Position numbers and translations under genes: made by a program
Shown: in pieces, positions 23,367 to 31,354 of the stretch
Layout of the letters: every line of letters begins with the position of its first letter
How positions within the stretch are numbered: the first letter of the stretch is position 1
DNA from: JBDTNL01 sp039933785
GTDB lineage: Bacteria > Acidobacteriota > Thermoanaerobaculia > Multivoradales > JAGPDF01
NCBI GenBank assembly: GCA_039933785.1
Contig: JBDTNL010000044.1
Span: 1-31,436, forward strand
Direction of reading: 5' to 3'
DNA: 31,436 bases
The notes under the pieces: generated by a model
The model's input: the letters and a program-made list of their open reading frames with translations, nothing else
The model's database searches: none
Told to the model about the DNA's origin: nothing

Positions 23367-23741
23367 TCACCATCGCCCTGTCAGCGAAAGCAGAACCGTC
23401 GTTGCGCCGGTTTCGTCCAGCCATTGAAACTCCGAGGGAGACCTTGGATCGAGCGCCCCAGCACGATCAACCACATCGCTCCACGAATCGGCGGTAAGAA
23501 ACCAACGAATGGTGTCACCGATCTCAATTCCGCGGTCGGTGCTGGCTGTGCCTAACTCAAGGGCCGCAAAGCCCACTGGTGTGACGTGCTGGCTCGGAGC
23601 AAGCCGAATCGGCGTTAACGCGTGACCATTGGCAAGTGTCGAAAACGCGTCGACGAGCGCCTCAAATTCTGCCGGGCTGAACTCGAAAAAGCGAACAAGC
23701 CCGCCCCTCGAGCGCGCCTCGGTGAGATGCTCGACTTTCAT
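23367..23741 (-). CDS. Small protein of unknown function, lower GC than neighbours
   Basis: A 124-residue soluble protein starting at ATG 23741 (an in-frame TTG two codons earlier is the other option; neither has a strong ribosome site). The sequence is balanced and looks natural: FFEFSPAEFEALVDAFSTLANG, then VGFAALELGTASTDRGIEIGDTIRWFLTADSWSDVVDRAGALD, and an end FQWLDETGATTVLLSLTGRW with beta character. I do not recognise the family. Four lines I counted inside it have about 55-60 percent GC, against about 77 percent in one line counted inside lipA, so it may have arrived by transfer. It is convergent with the asparaginase-like gene and upstream of nothing on its strand; 82 bases separate it from the lipA stop. 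Confidence 0.55.
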   Translation of the reverse strand: MKVEHLTEARSRGGLVRFFEFSPAEFEALVDAFSTLANGHALTPIRLAPSQHVTPVGFAALELGTASTDRGIEIGDTIRWFLTADSWSDVVDRAGALDPRSPSEFQWLDETGATTVLLSLTGRW

Positions 23742-23823
23742 TCCCAAGCGCCTGGGGCGATAGCGTTCGGCGGTGCGGCGGTTCGGCGTCGCGGGTTAGA
23801 GGCCGTCCACCGCACAACGCGTT

Positions 23824-24768
23824 TCACCCGCCAACGTGTTCGTGCGCGTGATAGCTGGAGCGCACGAGGGGCCCCGACTCGCAGTGCGTGAAGCCTAGGC
23901 GGAGGGCCGTCGCCTTGTGCTCCGCGAACTCTTCTGGAGTAACCCAGCGATCGACGGGAAGATGCTTGGTGGTCGGCTGCAAGTACTGGCCGATGGTGAG
24001 AATCTCGACGCCCGTCGAACGGATGTCAGACAACGTCGAGCGCACTTCCTCGGGGGTCTCTCCGATACCCACCATGATCCCGGTCTTCACTCGGCCCGAG
24101 TACTCACCGGCGTCGCGGCGCCGTGACGCGTCGGCGAGCAGGCCGAGGGTGCGCTCGTACTTGCTGCCCGGACGGGCCTGACGGTACATGCGCGGGACCG
24201 TCTCGGTGTTGTGCGAGAACACTTCCGGCCGCGCCGCGAGTACGATATCGAGCGCGTCCGGCACGCCGCGAAAGTCGGGAGTCAGGACTTCGACGGCACA
24301 GGTCGCGTTGCGCCTATGCACGGCCTCGATCACGTTCGCCCAATGGCGTGCGCCGCCGTCCGGCAAGTCGTCGCGATCGACCGAGGTGATCACCGCGTGC
24401 TTCAGCCCCATCGCCGAGACCGCCTCGGCTACGTGCTCGGGCTCGCTCGCATCGACGCCGGGGTTGGGGCGCCCGGAGGTCACGGCGCAGAAGCCGCAGC
24501 GCCGCGTGCAGATTTCGCCGAGGATCATGAACGTCGCGGTGCCATGCTCGCCCCAGCATTCGTAGATATTGGGGCAGCGGGCCTCCTGGCACACGGTGTT
24601 GAGCTTCAGGTCGTCGACCAGGCGTTTTACCTGGTGGTAGCGCTCGGGAGTCGCGAGACGAATGCGCAGCCATTCGGGCCGGCCTGCCCGCTTGGCGGGC
24701 GGCGCGGTCTCGGCCGCTGCACGGCCATTCTTACCAGTTCGGCCAATCTGAATCAGAGAATCGGACAC
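23824..24768 (-). CDS. lipA: Lipoyl synthase
   Basis: A 314-residue radical SAM enzyme that inserts two sulfurs into octanoyl-carrier domains to form lipoyl cofactors for 2-oxoacid dehydrogenases and glycine cleavage. Both cluster motifs are present: the auxiliary cluster CQEARCPNIYEC (C-x4-C-x5-C, about residues 60-71) and the radical SAM cluster CTRRCGFC (about 87-94). RHWANVIEAV, the EVLTPDFRG block, NTETVPRMYRQARPGSKY and TKTGIM-type VKTGIMVGIGET follow, as does the C-terminal substrate region ending FTHCESGPLVRSSYHAHE. The start is GTG at 24768, about nine bases after the nadC stop, so it is the last gene of the nad operon. The length is usual for the family and no lipB is visible nearby. 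Confidence 0.96.
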   Translation of the reverse strand: MSDSLIQIGRTGKNGRAAAETAPPAKRAGRPEWLRIRLATPERYHQVKRLVDDLKLNTVCQEARCPNIYECWGEHGTATFMILGEICTRRCGFCAVTSGRPNPGVDASEPEHVAEAVSAMGLKHAVITSVDRDDLPDGGARHWANVIEAVHRRNATCAVEVLTPDFRGVPDALDIVLAARPEVFSHNTETVPRMYRQARPGSKYERTLGLLADASRRRDAGEYSGRVKTGIMVGIGETPEEVRSTLSDIRSTGVEILTIGQYLQPTTKHLPVDRWVTPEEFAEHKATALRLGFTHCESGPLVRSSYHAHEHVGG

Positions 24769-24777
24769 CGGGAGAGT

Positions 24778-25635
24778 CTATCGAAGCGCGGGGTCAAGAT
24801 CGAAAGCCACGTCGAGCGCCGGGGCGCTGTGCGTGATCCAGCCTACCGACAACAAGTCGACGCCGGTCTCGGCGATCGACCGTGCGGTCAGCGGTGTGAT
24901 GCCGCCGGAGGCCTCCAGTACCGCTCGCCCTTGGGCCAGCGTCACCGCCTGGCGCAGCATCGCGGGCTTCATGTTGTCGAGCAGGATCACCTCGACACCG
25001 AGGTCCAGCGCCTCCGCGAGTTGCGCCAGCGAGTCGACCTCGAGCTCGATCTTCACTAGATGGCCGACGTGCTCTCGCGCCCGCTCCACGGCCGGGCGCA
25101 CGCCACCCGCGAAGGCGACGTGGTTATCTTTGATCAGCACCGCGTCATCCAGCCCGAAGCGATGATTCTCGCCGCCACCGCAACGGACGGCGTACTTCTC
25201 GAGCCCGCGAAGGCCTGGCGTGGTCTTGCGGGTGCACACGATGCTCGCTCCCGTGCCTTCGACCATACGAACGAGATCGCGGGTCGCCGTGGCGATCCCA
25301 CAGAGCCGTCCGAGCAGATTCAGGCACGTGCGCTCCGCCGAAAGGAGGGCGCGCGCCTCGCCGGAAACCTCCGCGAGAGTCTCGCCGGCGGTCGCATCGT
25401 CTGCGTCGGAACGCAGGAACGTGATCCGCGCATTCCCGTCGAGCAGGCGGAATGCCGTGGCTGCGATCTCGAGACCCGCGAGGCGACCGGCACGCCGGGC
25501 AATGATCTTCCCCTGCGCCACGGCACCCACCGGCACAATCGCATCGCTCGTAAGATCTCCGGCCCGGCCGAGATCCTCGCGCAGCGCGCGGCGTAGCAAC
25601 GGCTCATAGAGCAAGGCATAGGGTTTGGGGGGCAT
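24778..25635 (-). CDS. nadC: Nicotinate-nucleotide pyrophosphorylase (carboxylating), quinolinate phosphoribosyltransferase
   Basis: A 285-residue enzyme of the usual length. It converts quinolinate and PRPP to nicotinate mononucleotide, CO2 and pyrophosphate, the third step of de novo NAD synthesis. The N-terminal domain begins LLRRALREDLGRAGDLTSDAIVP. The barrel carries RKTTPGLRGLEKYAVRCGGG with the conserved arginines and lysine, NHRFGLDDAVLIKDNH, then EVILLDNM and LEASGGI near the end, all classic NadC motifs. The ATG at 25635 lies five bases after the nadB stop, and the gene is followed by lipA after nine bases. It is the third gene of a four-gene minus-strand operon. Confidence 0.97.
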   Translation of the reverse strand: MPPKPYALLYEPLLRRALREDLGRAGDLTSDAIVPVGAVAQGKIIARRAGRLAGLEIAATAFRLLDGNARITFLRSDADDATAGETLAEVSGEARALLSAERTCLNLLGRLCGIATATRDLVRMVEGTGASIVCTRKTTPGLRGLEKYAVRCGGGENHRFGLDDAVLIKDNHVAFAGGVRPAVERAREHVGHLVKIELEVDSLAQLAEALDLGVEVILLDNMKPAMLRQAVTLAQGRAVLEASGGITPLTARSIAETGVDLLSVGWITHSAPALDVAFDLDPALR

Positions 25636-25640
25636 TCGCG

Positions 25641-27305
25641 TCAGGCCCTCTGAACCGCAGGAATCGCGCGCCGCTCCACCGGCGAGGGGAGGTCGTCCTC
25701 AGAGGTCGGCTCCCCGAGCACGTACATGCGCCGCTTCCAACGCGCCTCGGTGTCTGGGTAGTCGGTCCGGTAGTGGCCGCCGCGGCTCTCGCGCCGTTCG
25801 AGCGCCGCTCTCGCCACCAGGCGCGCGACGACCAGCATGTTGTGCGCCTCGCCCGGCACCGCCGCCAAGTCGTCGGCCAAGCCTTCGAGCTCCAGCAAGG
25901 CGGAGGCAAGGCCCTCGCCATCGCGCACCAGGCCGACGCGCTCCCACATCACCCGTCGGATGACCTCGATCGAGGCAGGCGTCACATAGGGATCGCCCTC
26001 CGGAGCGTGCCTGCCCAGGGTCCGCGCCAGTCGCTTCAGCGCGGCGGCCGAGAGCGCCGCCGCGCCGACCTGCGCGTGCACGTCCTCGGCAACGCGCGCC
26101 CCGAAGACCAGGGCCTCGAGCAGGGAGTTGCTCGCCAAGCGATTGGCGCCGTGCACCCCGGTCGACGAAACCTCACCGCACGCCCACAGGCCGCCGAGCG
26201 AGGAGCGGCCTTTGCGGTCCACCGCCACGCCACCCATGTGGTAGTGCGCCGCCGGCGCAACCGGCATCGGCTCTCGGCGCGGGTCGATACCCGCCGCCAT
26301 GCAGCTTTGGAAAACGGTCGGAAATCGTTCTGGAAAACGCTCGCCCACCGCGGCCCGGGCGTCGAGGACTACGCGGTCGCCGGACTGGAGCTTCCGCCAG
26401 ATGGCTCGCGCCACCACGTCACGTGGCGCCAACTCCGCCAACGGGTGCTCGGCGAGCATGAAGCGATCACCCGCCGAGTCGAGCAGCACAGCGCCTTCGC
26501 CGCGCAGAGCCTCGGTAAGCAGCGGCATGGGATCCGCTCCGCTCTGCAACGCGGTCGGGTGGAACTGAACGAATTCGAGATCCACCATGCGTGCTCCGGC
26601 GTGCGCAGCCATGGCCAGGCCATCGCCGGTTGCCTCGGGCGGATTCGTGGTGTGCAGGTAGACGTGCCCGATGCCGCCGGTCGCCAGCACCACCGCGGGT
26701 GCCGCGTGCAGCACTAGCCGTCCGTCCGCGTGACGGGCGAGGACGCCGACGACTCGTCCCGGCGAGCCCGAATGAGCGGGATCGCGCACCAACTCGAACG
26801 CGAACGCGCGCTCCTCGACGAGGACGCGCTCGCGTTGGCGCACGGCTTCAGCCAGCGCGCGCACCATCTCGGCGCCGGTCGCGTCACCGTGCGCGTGCAG
26901 AATGCGCCGGCGGCTGTGCGCGGCTTCGCGTCCGAGCGCGAGGTCGCCTTCGGGCGTGCGATCGAACTGCGCTCCGAGCTCGACCAGCGCCTTGACGCGT
27001 TCCGGGCCCTCGCGAGTAAGTAGCGCCACCGCGCGTCGATCGCTCAACCCGGCACCGGCCGCCAGGGTGTCGGCCGCGTGGAGCGGCGGCGTGTCGTCGG
27101 AACCCATCGCTACCGCCACGCCGCCCTGCGCCCAGACACTCGCTCCCCCCTGCGCCAGCCGCGTCTTGGTGACCACCGTGACCCGCTTGGGCGCCGCGCC
27201 GAGCGCTGCCGAGAGCCCGGCGACGCCCGCGCCGATCACCACCATGTCGGCGTGGCGGATCTCGTCGACCGCGGCGCGGACCCCGGTGGCGCGGTCGCGG
27301 ATCAA
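25641..27305 (-). CDS. nadB: L-aspartate oxidase
   Basis: A flavoprotein of 554 residues with the TTG start or 534 with the ATG at 27245. It oxidises L-aspartate to iminoaspartate, the substrate of NadA. Motifs: VVIGAGVAGLSAAL (FAD), GGASVWAQGGVAVAMG, HRRRILHAHGDATG, RFMLAEHPLAELAPRDVVARAI, HYHMGGVAVD and VHGANRLASNSLLEALVFG, then the C-terminal helical domain. The codon before the NadA stop gives TTGA, so a TTG start at 27305 would couple the two genes and provides the residues usually found before the first FAD strand. The ATG at 27245 would begin directly at that strand. The open frame continues much further upstream, inside nadA, but this is an artefact of GC-rich sequence. Confidence 0.95.
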   Translation of the reverse strand: MIRDRATGVRAAVDEIRHADMVVIGAGVAGLSAALGAAPKRVTVVTKTRLAQGGASVWAQGGVAVAMGSDDTPPLHAADTLAAGAGLSDRRAVALLTREGPERVKALVELGAQFDRTPEGDLALGREAAHSRRRILHAHGDATGAEMVRALAEAVRQRERVLVEERAFAFELVRDPAHSGSPGRVVGVLARHADGRLVLHAAPAVVLATGGIGHVYLHTTNPPEATGDGLAMAAHAGARMVDLEFVQFHPTALQSGADPMPLLTEALRGEGAVLLDSAGDRFMLAEHPLAELAPRDVVARAIWRKLQSGDRVVLDARAAVGERFPERFPTVFQSCMAAGIDPRREPMPVAPAAHYHMGGVAVDRKGRSSLGGLWACGEVSSTGVHGANRLASNSLLEALVFGARVAEDVHAQVGAAALSAAALKRLARTLGRHAPEGDPYVTPASIEVIRRVMWERVGLVRDGEGLASALLELEGLADDLAAVPGEAHNMLVVARLVARAALERRESRGGHYRTDYPDTEARWKRRMYVLGEPTSEDDLPSPVERRAIPAVQRA

Positions 27306-28363
27306 GAGGCCCGGCCCTTCCCCACCGCCAGCATGCGCTCGACCGCGAGCCGCGCGGGCTCGGCAATCTGCGGCGCAACTTCGACCCTGTGCTGCAGGGT
27401 CTGCAGGCTCCACAGGATCTTCGGAAGAGTGATGCGCTTCATGTGTGGGCAGAGGGCGCACGGGCGGATGAACTCGACGTCCGGATTGTCGAGCGCCACG
27501 TTGTCGCTCATCGAGCACTCGGTGATCAACACCACGCGCGACGGTTTGTTCTCGTGCACATATCGCGACATGCCGGCGGTGGAGCCCACGTAGTCCGCCG
27601 CGGCCAGGACGTCCGGTGGACACTCGGGATGCGCCAGCACGAAAATGCCCGGCGTGTCGCGACGGAAGGCGGCGATGTCCTCGGCCGAGAACCGCTCGTG
27701 CACTTCGCAGTGCCCGTGCCAGGCGATGATCTCGACCTTGGTCTGCGAGGCCACCCACTTGGCGAGGTACTCGTCGGGCAGGAAGATGACCTTGGGCACG
27801 CCGAGGCTCTCGACCACCTCGACCGCATTCGACGACGTGCAGCAGATGTCCGACTCGGCCTTCACCTCGGCTGACGTATTGACGTAAGTCACCACCGGCA
27901 CGCCGGGAAAGCGTTCGCGCAAAAGGCGCACGTCGGCACCGGTGATCGATGCCGCCAGCGAGCAACCGGCGCGCTCGTCCGGAATCAAAACTGTCTTGGT
28001 GGGATTGATGATCTTCGCGGTCTCGGCCATGAAGTGCACGCCGCAAAGGACGATCACGTCGGCGTCGGTCTTCGCCGCCATCTGGGCCAGGGCCAGCGAG
28101 TCGCCGCTCAGGTCGGCGACGCCGTGGAAGACCTCCGGCGTCTGGTAGTTGTGGGCCAGGATCACCGCGTTGCGCTCCTTCTTGAGCGCGTTGATGGCGG
28201 CGATATAGGGCGCGTGGATCGGCCACTCGAGGTCCGGGACGACACCGCGCAGGCGTTCGCGGATCCCGGCGGTGGCACGCTCGACGGCATCGTCGAACGG
28301 TGGCGGAACGACCTGGCGAAAGCTCTCGAACGACTGCGCCGTGTGGAGTTCGCTACTGTTCAT
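27302..28363 (-). CDS. nadA: Quinolinate synthase
   Basis: A 353-residue [4Fe-4S] enzyme that condenses iminoaspartate with dihydroxyacetone phosphate to quinolinate. It shows the pseudo-triplicated fold signatures: AVILAHNYQTPEVFHGVADLSGDSLALAQMAA, VLCGVHFMAETAKIINP (first cluster cysteine), YVNTSAEVKAESDICCTSSNAVEVVE, and the WHGHCEVHERF, AHPECPPDVLAAADYVGSTAGM and PCALCPHMKRI blocks holding the remaining conserved cysteines. ATG at 28363 with a strong GGAGGAG ribosome site. It is the first gene of nadA-nadB-nadC-lipA, and its stop overlaps the possible TTG start of nadB. The regulator of the operon is not visible here; a candidate promoter lies just upstream. Confidence 0.97.
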   Translation of the reverse strand: MNSSELHTAQSFESFRQVVPPPFDDAVERATAGIRERLRGVVPDLEWPIHAPYIAAINALKKERNAVILAHNYQTPEVFHGVADLSGDSLALAQMAAKTDADVIVLCGVHFMAETAKIINPTKTVLIPDERAGCSLAASITGADVRLLRERFPGVPVVTYVNTSAEVKAESDICCTSSNAVEVVESLGVPKVIFLPDEYLAKWVASQTKVEIIAWHGHCEVHERFSAEDIAAFRRDTPGIFVLAHPECPPDVLAAADYVGSTAGMSRYVHENKPSRVVLITECSMSDNVALDNPDVEFIRPCALCPHMKRITLPKILWSLQTLQHRVEVAPQIAEPARLAVERMLAVGKGRAS

Positions 28364-28383
28364 GACCGCTCCTCCGTACCCTT

Positions 28384-28413
28384 ACACTACAAATGAGCAT
28401 AAGCCGGTGTCAA
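28384..28413 (-). promoter_or_regulatory. Candidate promoter of the nadABC-lipA operon
   Basis: On the minus strand a perfect TTGACA (28413-28408) is followed after 18 bases by TAGTGT (28389-28384), 20 bases before the nadA start. The -10 is a weak match. The ends also form an imperfect inverted repeat, TTGACAC and GTGTAAG, which might bind a repressor of NAD genes, but I cannot match it to a known box. Confidence 0.4.
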
Positions 28414-28448
28414 GAGCCTCCGGCAAGTGGTACCTTCGCCCCCGAACT

Positions 28449-29603
28449 ATGTCGACGCCGAACGAAGAAGCCGCGAAGTTCTGGGATCGCCAAGTCGAGA
28501 ATCCGGACGAGGAGGTCCGGCACTGGTTCCACGTTCCCGAAGTCCTCCACGCGGTCAACCGGCGAGTGACCGGTGAGGGCGGCGCGTTTCCGCTCGCCGG
28601 GTTCTTTCACCAGCTGCACCAGCGCCGGGCCGGCGCCGCTCCGGCCGAGCGGGCGCTCTCGATCGGCTGCGGGTCCGGCAATCTCGAACGCGAGGTGGTC
28701 CGCGCCGACGCCGCGCGGTTCGTCGACGGCATCGACATCAGCGAGGGCTCGCTCGCTCGGGCGCGAGAGCTGGCCGGGGAAGAAGGTTTCGCGGATCGGC
28801 TCTCCTATCACCTTGCCGATGCGGTGACCTTCCTGCGCGGCGTGCCGGACGGCCACTACTCGTTGATCTTCTTTCACGGCAGCCTGCACCACATCACCGA
28901 GCTCGAAGAGACTCTCGAGGAGTGCGCGCGGGTCCTTCGCGGCACCGATCCCGGGCTGCTCTACGTCGACGAATACATCGGACCCTCGCAGCAGCGCTGG
29001 ACCGACGCTGTCTTGGCGCCCGCTCGCCGCCTGTTCGCGACGCTGCCCGAGAAATATCGGCGCGCGCCAGTCCTCTACCCCCCGATCGCGCCGGACGATC
29101 CGTCGGAGATGGTGCGTGCGGACGAAATCGAGAGCGTGCTGCGCGCGTTCTTTCGCGTCCAGCTCTTTCGGCCTTACGGCGGGAACATTCTCTTTCCGCT
29201 GATCTCTTCGATCCGCGGCACCTGCTTCGACGAGCCCGAGGTGAAGCGCGTCATCCGGCAGGCGCTCGACGAGGAGGAGGAGCTGGTCGCCGGCGGCACG
29301 GTTCGTCCCCTGTTTGCCGTCTTCGTGGCCCGGCCCCTGAGCGTCGAGGAGGCGAAGGAGCGCGGCGATGCGCTGGAGTGGATCCGCAAGACTCGGAACG
29401 CCGATCCGGACATCCTCGCCCACGCCCGCGAGGTCGAGGCGACCCTCGCTCGACAGGTTCGCGAGCTGCACGGCATGCATGGCGATCTTCAGGCCGAAGT
29501 CACGCGTCTCGATGGATTGATCGCCGAGATGCGATCGACCCGCGCCTGGCGACTGCACGAGTGGCTGGAGCGCCACGTGCGCCGGCGACTCCGCCGACGC
29601 TAA
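28449..29603 (+). CDS. Class I SAM-dependent methyltransferase with C-terminal coiled coil
   Basis: A 384-residue protein. The methyltransferase core has motif I ALSIGCGSGNLER (about 69-81), acidic GIDIS (Asp96), DAVTFLRG and HGSLHHITELEETLEECARVLR, which is the motif IV to VI region of class I enzymes. Residues about 325-365 form a heptad-like coiled coil (EVEATLARQVRELHGMHGDLQAEVTRLDGLIAEM). It ends in TRAWRLHEWLERHVRRRLRRR, a tail I associate with glycosyltransferases and methyltransferases of surface-polysaccharide clusters, although no such cluster is next to it. The ATG at 28449 is chosen because the longer frame overlaps the nadA promoter. The substrate is unknown. Its TAA stop overlaps the TAG stop of the convergent histidine kinase. 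Confidence 0.85.
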   Translation: MSTPNEEAAKFWDRQVENPDEEVRHWFHVPEVLHAVNRRVTGEGGAFPLAGFFHQLHQRRAGAAPAERALSIGCGSGNLEREVVRADAARFVDGIDISEGSLARARELAGEEGFADRLSYHLADAVTFLRGVPDGHYSLIFFHGSLHHITELEETLEECARVLRGTDPGLLYVDEYIGPSQQRWTDAVLAPARRLFATLPEKYRRAPVLYPPIAPDDPSEMVRADEIESVLRAFFRVQLFRPYGGNILFPLISSIRGTCFDEPEVKRVIRQALDEEEELVAGGTVRPLFAVFVARPLSVEEAKERGDALEWIRKTRNADPDILAHAREVEATLARQVRELHGMHGDLQAEVTRLDGLIAEMRSTRAWRLHEWLERHVRRRLRRR

Positions 29604-31138
29604 CTGACCGAGCGCGGCAGCAGGATGGTCACCGAAGCCCCTTTGCCGGGCTCGCTGATCAGATTTGCTTCGCCGCCCAGACGTTCGACGATCTCGCGCA
29701 CCGTCGCGAGGCCCAACCCGCGATGTTCCGACGACTTGGTGGTGAACTTCACCTGAAAGGCGCGCGCCTGGGTCTCGGTGTCCATTCCCGCCCCGCTGTC
29801 GTTGACCTCGAGCACCACTCCCGCCGAGGCACTCGCGCCGGGCTGGGCGGCACTTTCCGGCGACGGCACGCGCGTGGTCACGCGAACACGGCCGCCCTGA
29901 GGCATGGCCTCGCGCGCGTTGGTGATCAGGTTGAGCAGGACGCGATGCAGCTCGTCGGCATCGCAAGCAATCGCGGCGCCGGGCGCCTGGAGATGCAATT
30001 CGACCCGGACGTCGGGGCCCGCAAGCAACTGCATCCAGCCGCGCGCGCTCCCGACAGCATCGTCGAGCCGCAAGCTCGGCGCGCCGCGCGGGCGATCGTG
30101 CGCCATGTCCGACAGCCGGCGCACCAGGACCGCGGCGCTGCGAGCCGCCGACTCGATCTGCTCGGCGAGAGCTCGCATCGGATGATCCGGCCCCAGACCG
30201 CGCCCCAGCAGATCGCCGCCGCCCTGCACCGCATGCAGCAGGTTCGAGAGGTCGTGCGCGATGCCCGCGGTGTGCGTCGCGAGCCCGGAGGGGTTCACCC
30301 CGGGGCGCTCCTCCGGCATCAACGTCATCAGCACTTCAGGACGTTCGGAGTCACCCGAGAACAGCGGGCGAGCTCGAGCCGTTAGTGCCATCGCCGGGCT
30401 CGGACCGCGCGGCAGCACGGAATGCACTGTGACCGGCCTGCCGGTCGTGTAGGCCTCGGCGGCCGGAAAGAGCTCCTGAGTCCAAGACTCTCCCCGGCCA
30501 TCAGTGAAGAGATCCGCCAACTCCTCGAGCGAGGACCCAACCGGACTCTCCGAAGCCCCGATCAGAGCACTCGCCATCGGCGTGCAGACCTGAACCCGGC
30601 CGTCGACGCCGACCACGATCAGCCCCTCGCTCACCATCTCCGAGAGCGCGCGAAACCGCGCCTCGCTCAACCGGCCACTCTCACGCGCCGTCCGCTCGCG
30701 TTCGAGCGCCCGCCCCAACCGCGCCGACGCCCGCGCCACGCGCCGAACGATTTCGCGATCGAGTTCCTCCCGGAGCAGGTAGTCGTACGCCCCCTCCCGA
30801 AGGGCCTCGACCACCAACAACTCGTCCGCCCGGCTGGCGAGCACGATCGTCGGCAGCACCGACGGCGCCACCCGGCTCGAGCGTAGGAAGCGCAGGACCG
30901 CCGGCGACCCCAGATTGGCCCCCAGCAGGCAGAACTCGAGCGGCTCGTGCTCCACGAGGTCCAGCGCCGCTTCCATAGAAGCCACCTCGACCAATTCCAG
31001 CGTCCCATGCGGCATCACATCCCGCAGCCACTCCCCCAGCACCCAGCCCTCGCCAGGCAACAGCCCGGCCAAGAGCGCGCGCATGGGTCGTTCCGCTTCT
31101 CGACCTGCCAGAGGTTCGACCGGCTGACTCACGCTCAC
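29600..31138 (-). CDS. Cytoplasmic sensor histidine kinase with degenerate receiver and PAS-like domains
   Basis: A 512-residue kinase starting at GTG 31138, with GGGAGG six bases upstream; a longer TTG frame reaches 31279 but runs through an AT-rich promoter-like stretch. Order: receiver-like domain (about 18-130) in which the usual phospho-acceptor Asp position reads LLGANLG (Gly73/Ala74) and the conserved Lys is Arg123 (DYLLREEL); a short coiled coil (about 130-165); a PAS-like domain (about 165-275); HisKA with GIAHDLSNLLHAV (His295); and HATPase with NLITNARE (Asn407), DSGAGMD and HRGLGLATVREIVERLGG. No membrane segment is seen, so it is a cytosolic sensor. The receiver appears to be a pseudo-receiver, probably for signal input or dimerisation. 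No partner response regulator lies in this window. Confidence 0.88.
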   Translation of the reverse strand: MSVSQPVEPLAGREAERPMRALLAGLLPGEGWVLGEWLRDVMPHGTLELVEVASMEAALDLVEHEPLEFCLLGANLGSPAVLRFLRSSRVAPSVLPTIVLASRADELLVVEALREGAYDYLLREELDREIVRRVARASARLGRALERERTARESGRLSEARFRALSEMVSEGLIVVGVDGRVQVCTPMASALIGASESPVGSSLEELADLFTDGRGESWTQELFPAAEAYTTGRPVTVHSVLPRGPSPAMALTARARPLFSGDSERPEVLMTLMPEERPGVNPSGLATHTAGIAHDLSNLLHAVQGGGDLLGRGLGPDHPMRALAEQIESAARSAAVLVRRLSDMAHDRPRGAPSLRLDDAVGSARGWMQLLAGPDVRVELHLQAPGAAIACDADELHRVLLNLITNAREAMPQGGRVRVTTRVPSPESAAQPGASASAGVVLEVNDSGAGMDTETQARAFQVKFTTKSSEHRGLGLATVREIVERLGGEANLISEPGKGASVTILLPRSVS

Positions 31139-31199
31139 ACCTCGCCTCCCGGATACAGACCACCCGACCGCGGAAACGCGCTTGGGTGAGGCACCTCTA

Positions 31200-31228
31200 C
31201 TTATATATATGTCGCCCGAGGGAGTGAA
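31200..31228 (-). promoter_or_regulatory. Candidate promoter of the histidine kinase gene
   Basis: On the minus strand TTCACT (31228-31223) and TATAAG (31205-31200) stand 17 bases apart within a locally AT-rich TATATATATAAG run. This is upstream of the GTG start at 31138 and would give a leader of about 55 bases. It supports the shorter kinase start. Confidence 0.45.
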
Positions 31229-31293
31229 TTCGTGGCAGACAATCCCAAGAAAGGTCCAAAAGCCCGAAAAAAGCGCCAAATACAGATTTTTCG

Positions 31294-31354
31294 ATAGAAC
31301 GTGCCACGATTCGGGGGGGTCAGGCGACAGTAGTTCTATGAGGGGACAGAACTA
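31294..31354. promoter_or_regulatory. Cluster of three AGAAC half-sites, possible operator
   Basis: ATAGAAC (31294-31300) and GTTCTAT (31333-31339) form a perfect seven-base inverted pair. The second site also pairs with AGAACTA (31348-31354) as TAGTTCT-N10-AGAACTA. These lie between the divergent kinase gene and the partial exported-protein gene, so they are well placed to control either. No known regulator box is recognised. Confidence 0.35.

Noticed and set aside
23748..23823. Possible integron attC site next to the low-GC gene (GGTTAGAGGCC...CACAACG)
   Set aside because: The core sites do not fit RYYYAAC/GTTRRRY and are in the wrong order; no paired stem arms, no integrase in the window.
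27306..28226. Upstream open frame continuing from nadB into nadA
   Set aside because: NadA is unmistakable in its own frame; the extension is a different frame of it with no relation to NadB.
28410..29966. A 518-codon minus-strand frame across the methyltransferase
   Set aside because: It mirrors the methyltransferase codons and runs into the kinase gene; no domain or ribosome site.
31200..31211. TATATATATA run as a replication-origin-type AT-rich element
   Set aside because: It is too short and has no DnaA boxes nearby; it fits a -10 promoter region better.
31139..31279. 47-residue N-terminal extension of the histidine kinase from a TTG codon
   Set aside because: The stretch includes an AT-rich promoter-like region, has no ribosome site and no domain; the GTG at 31138 has a good one.
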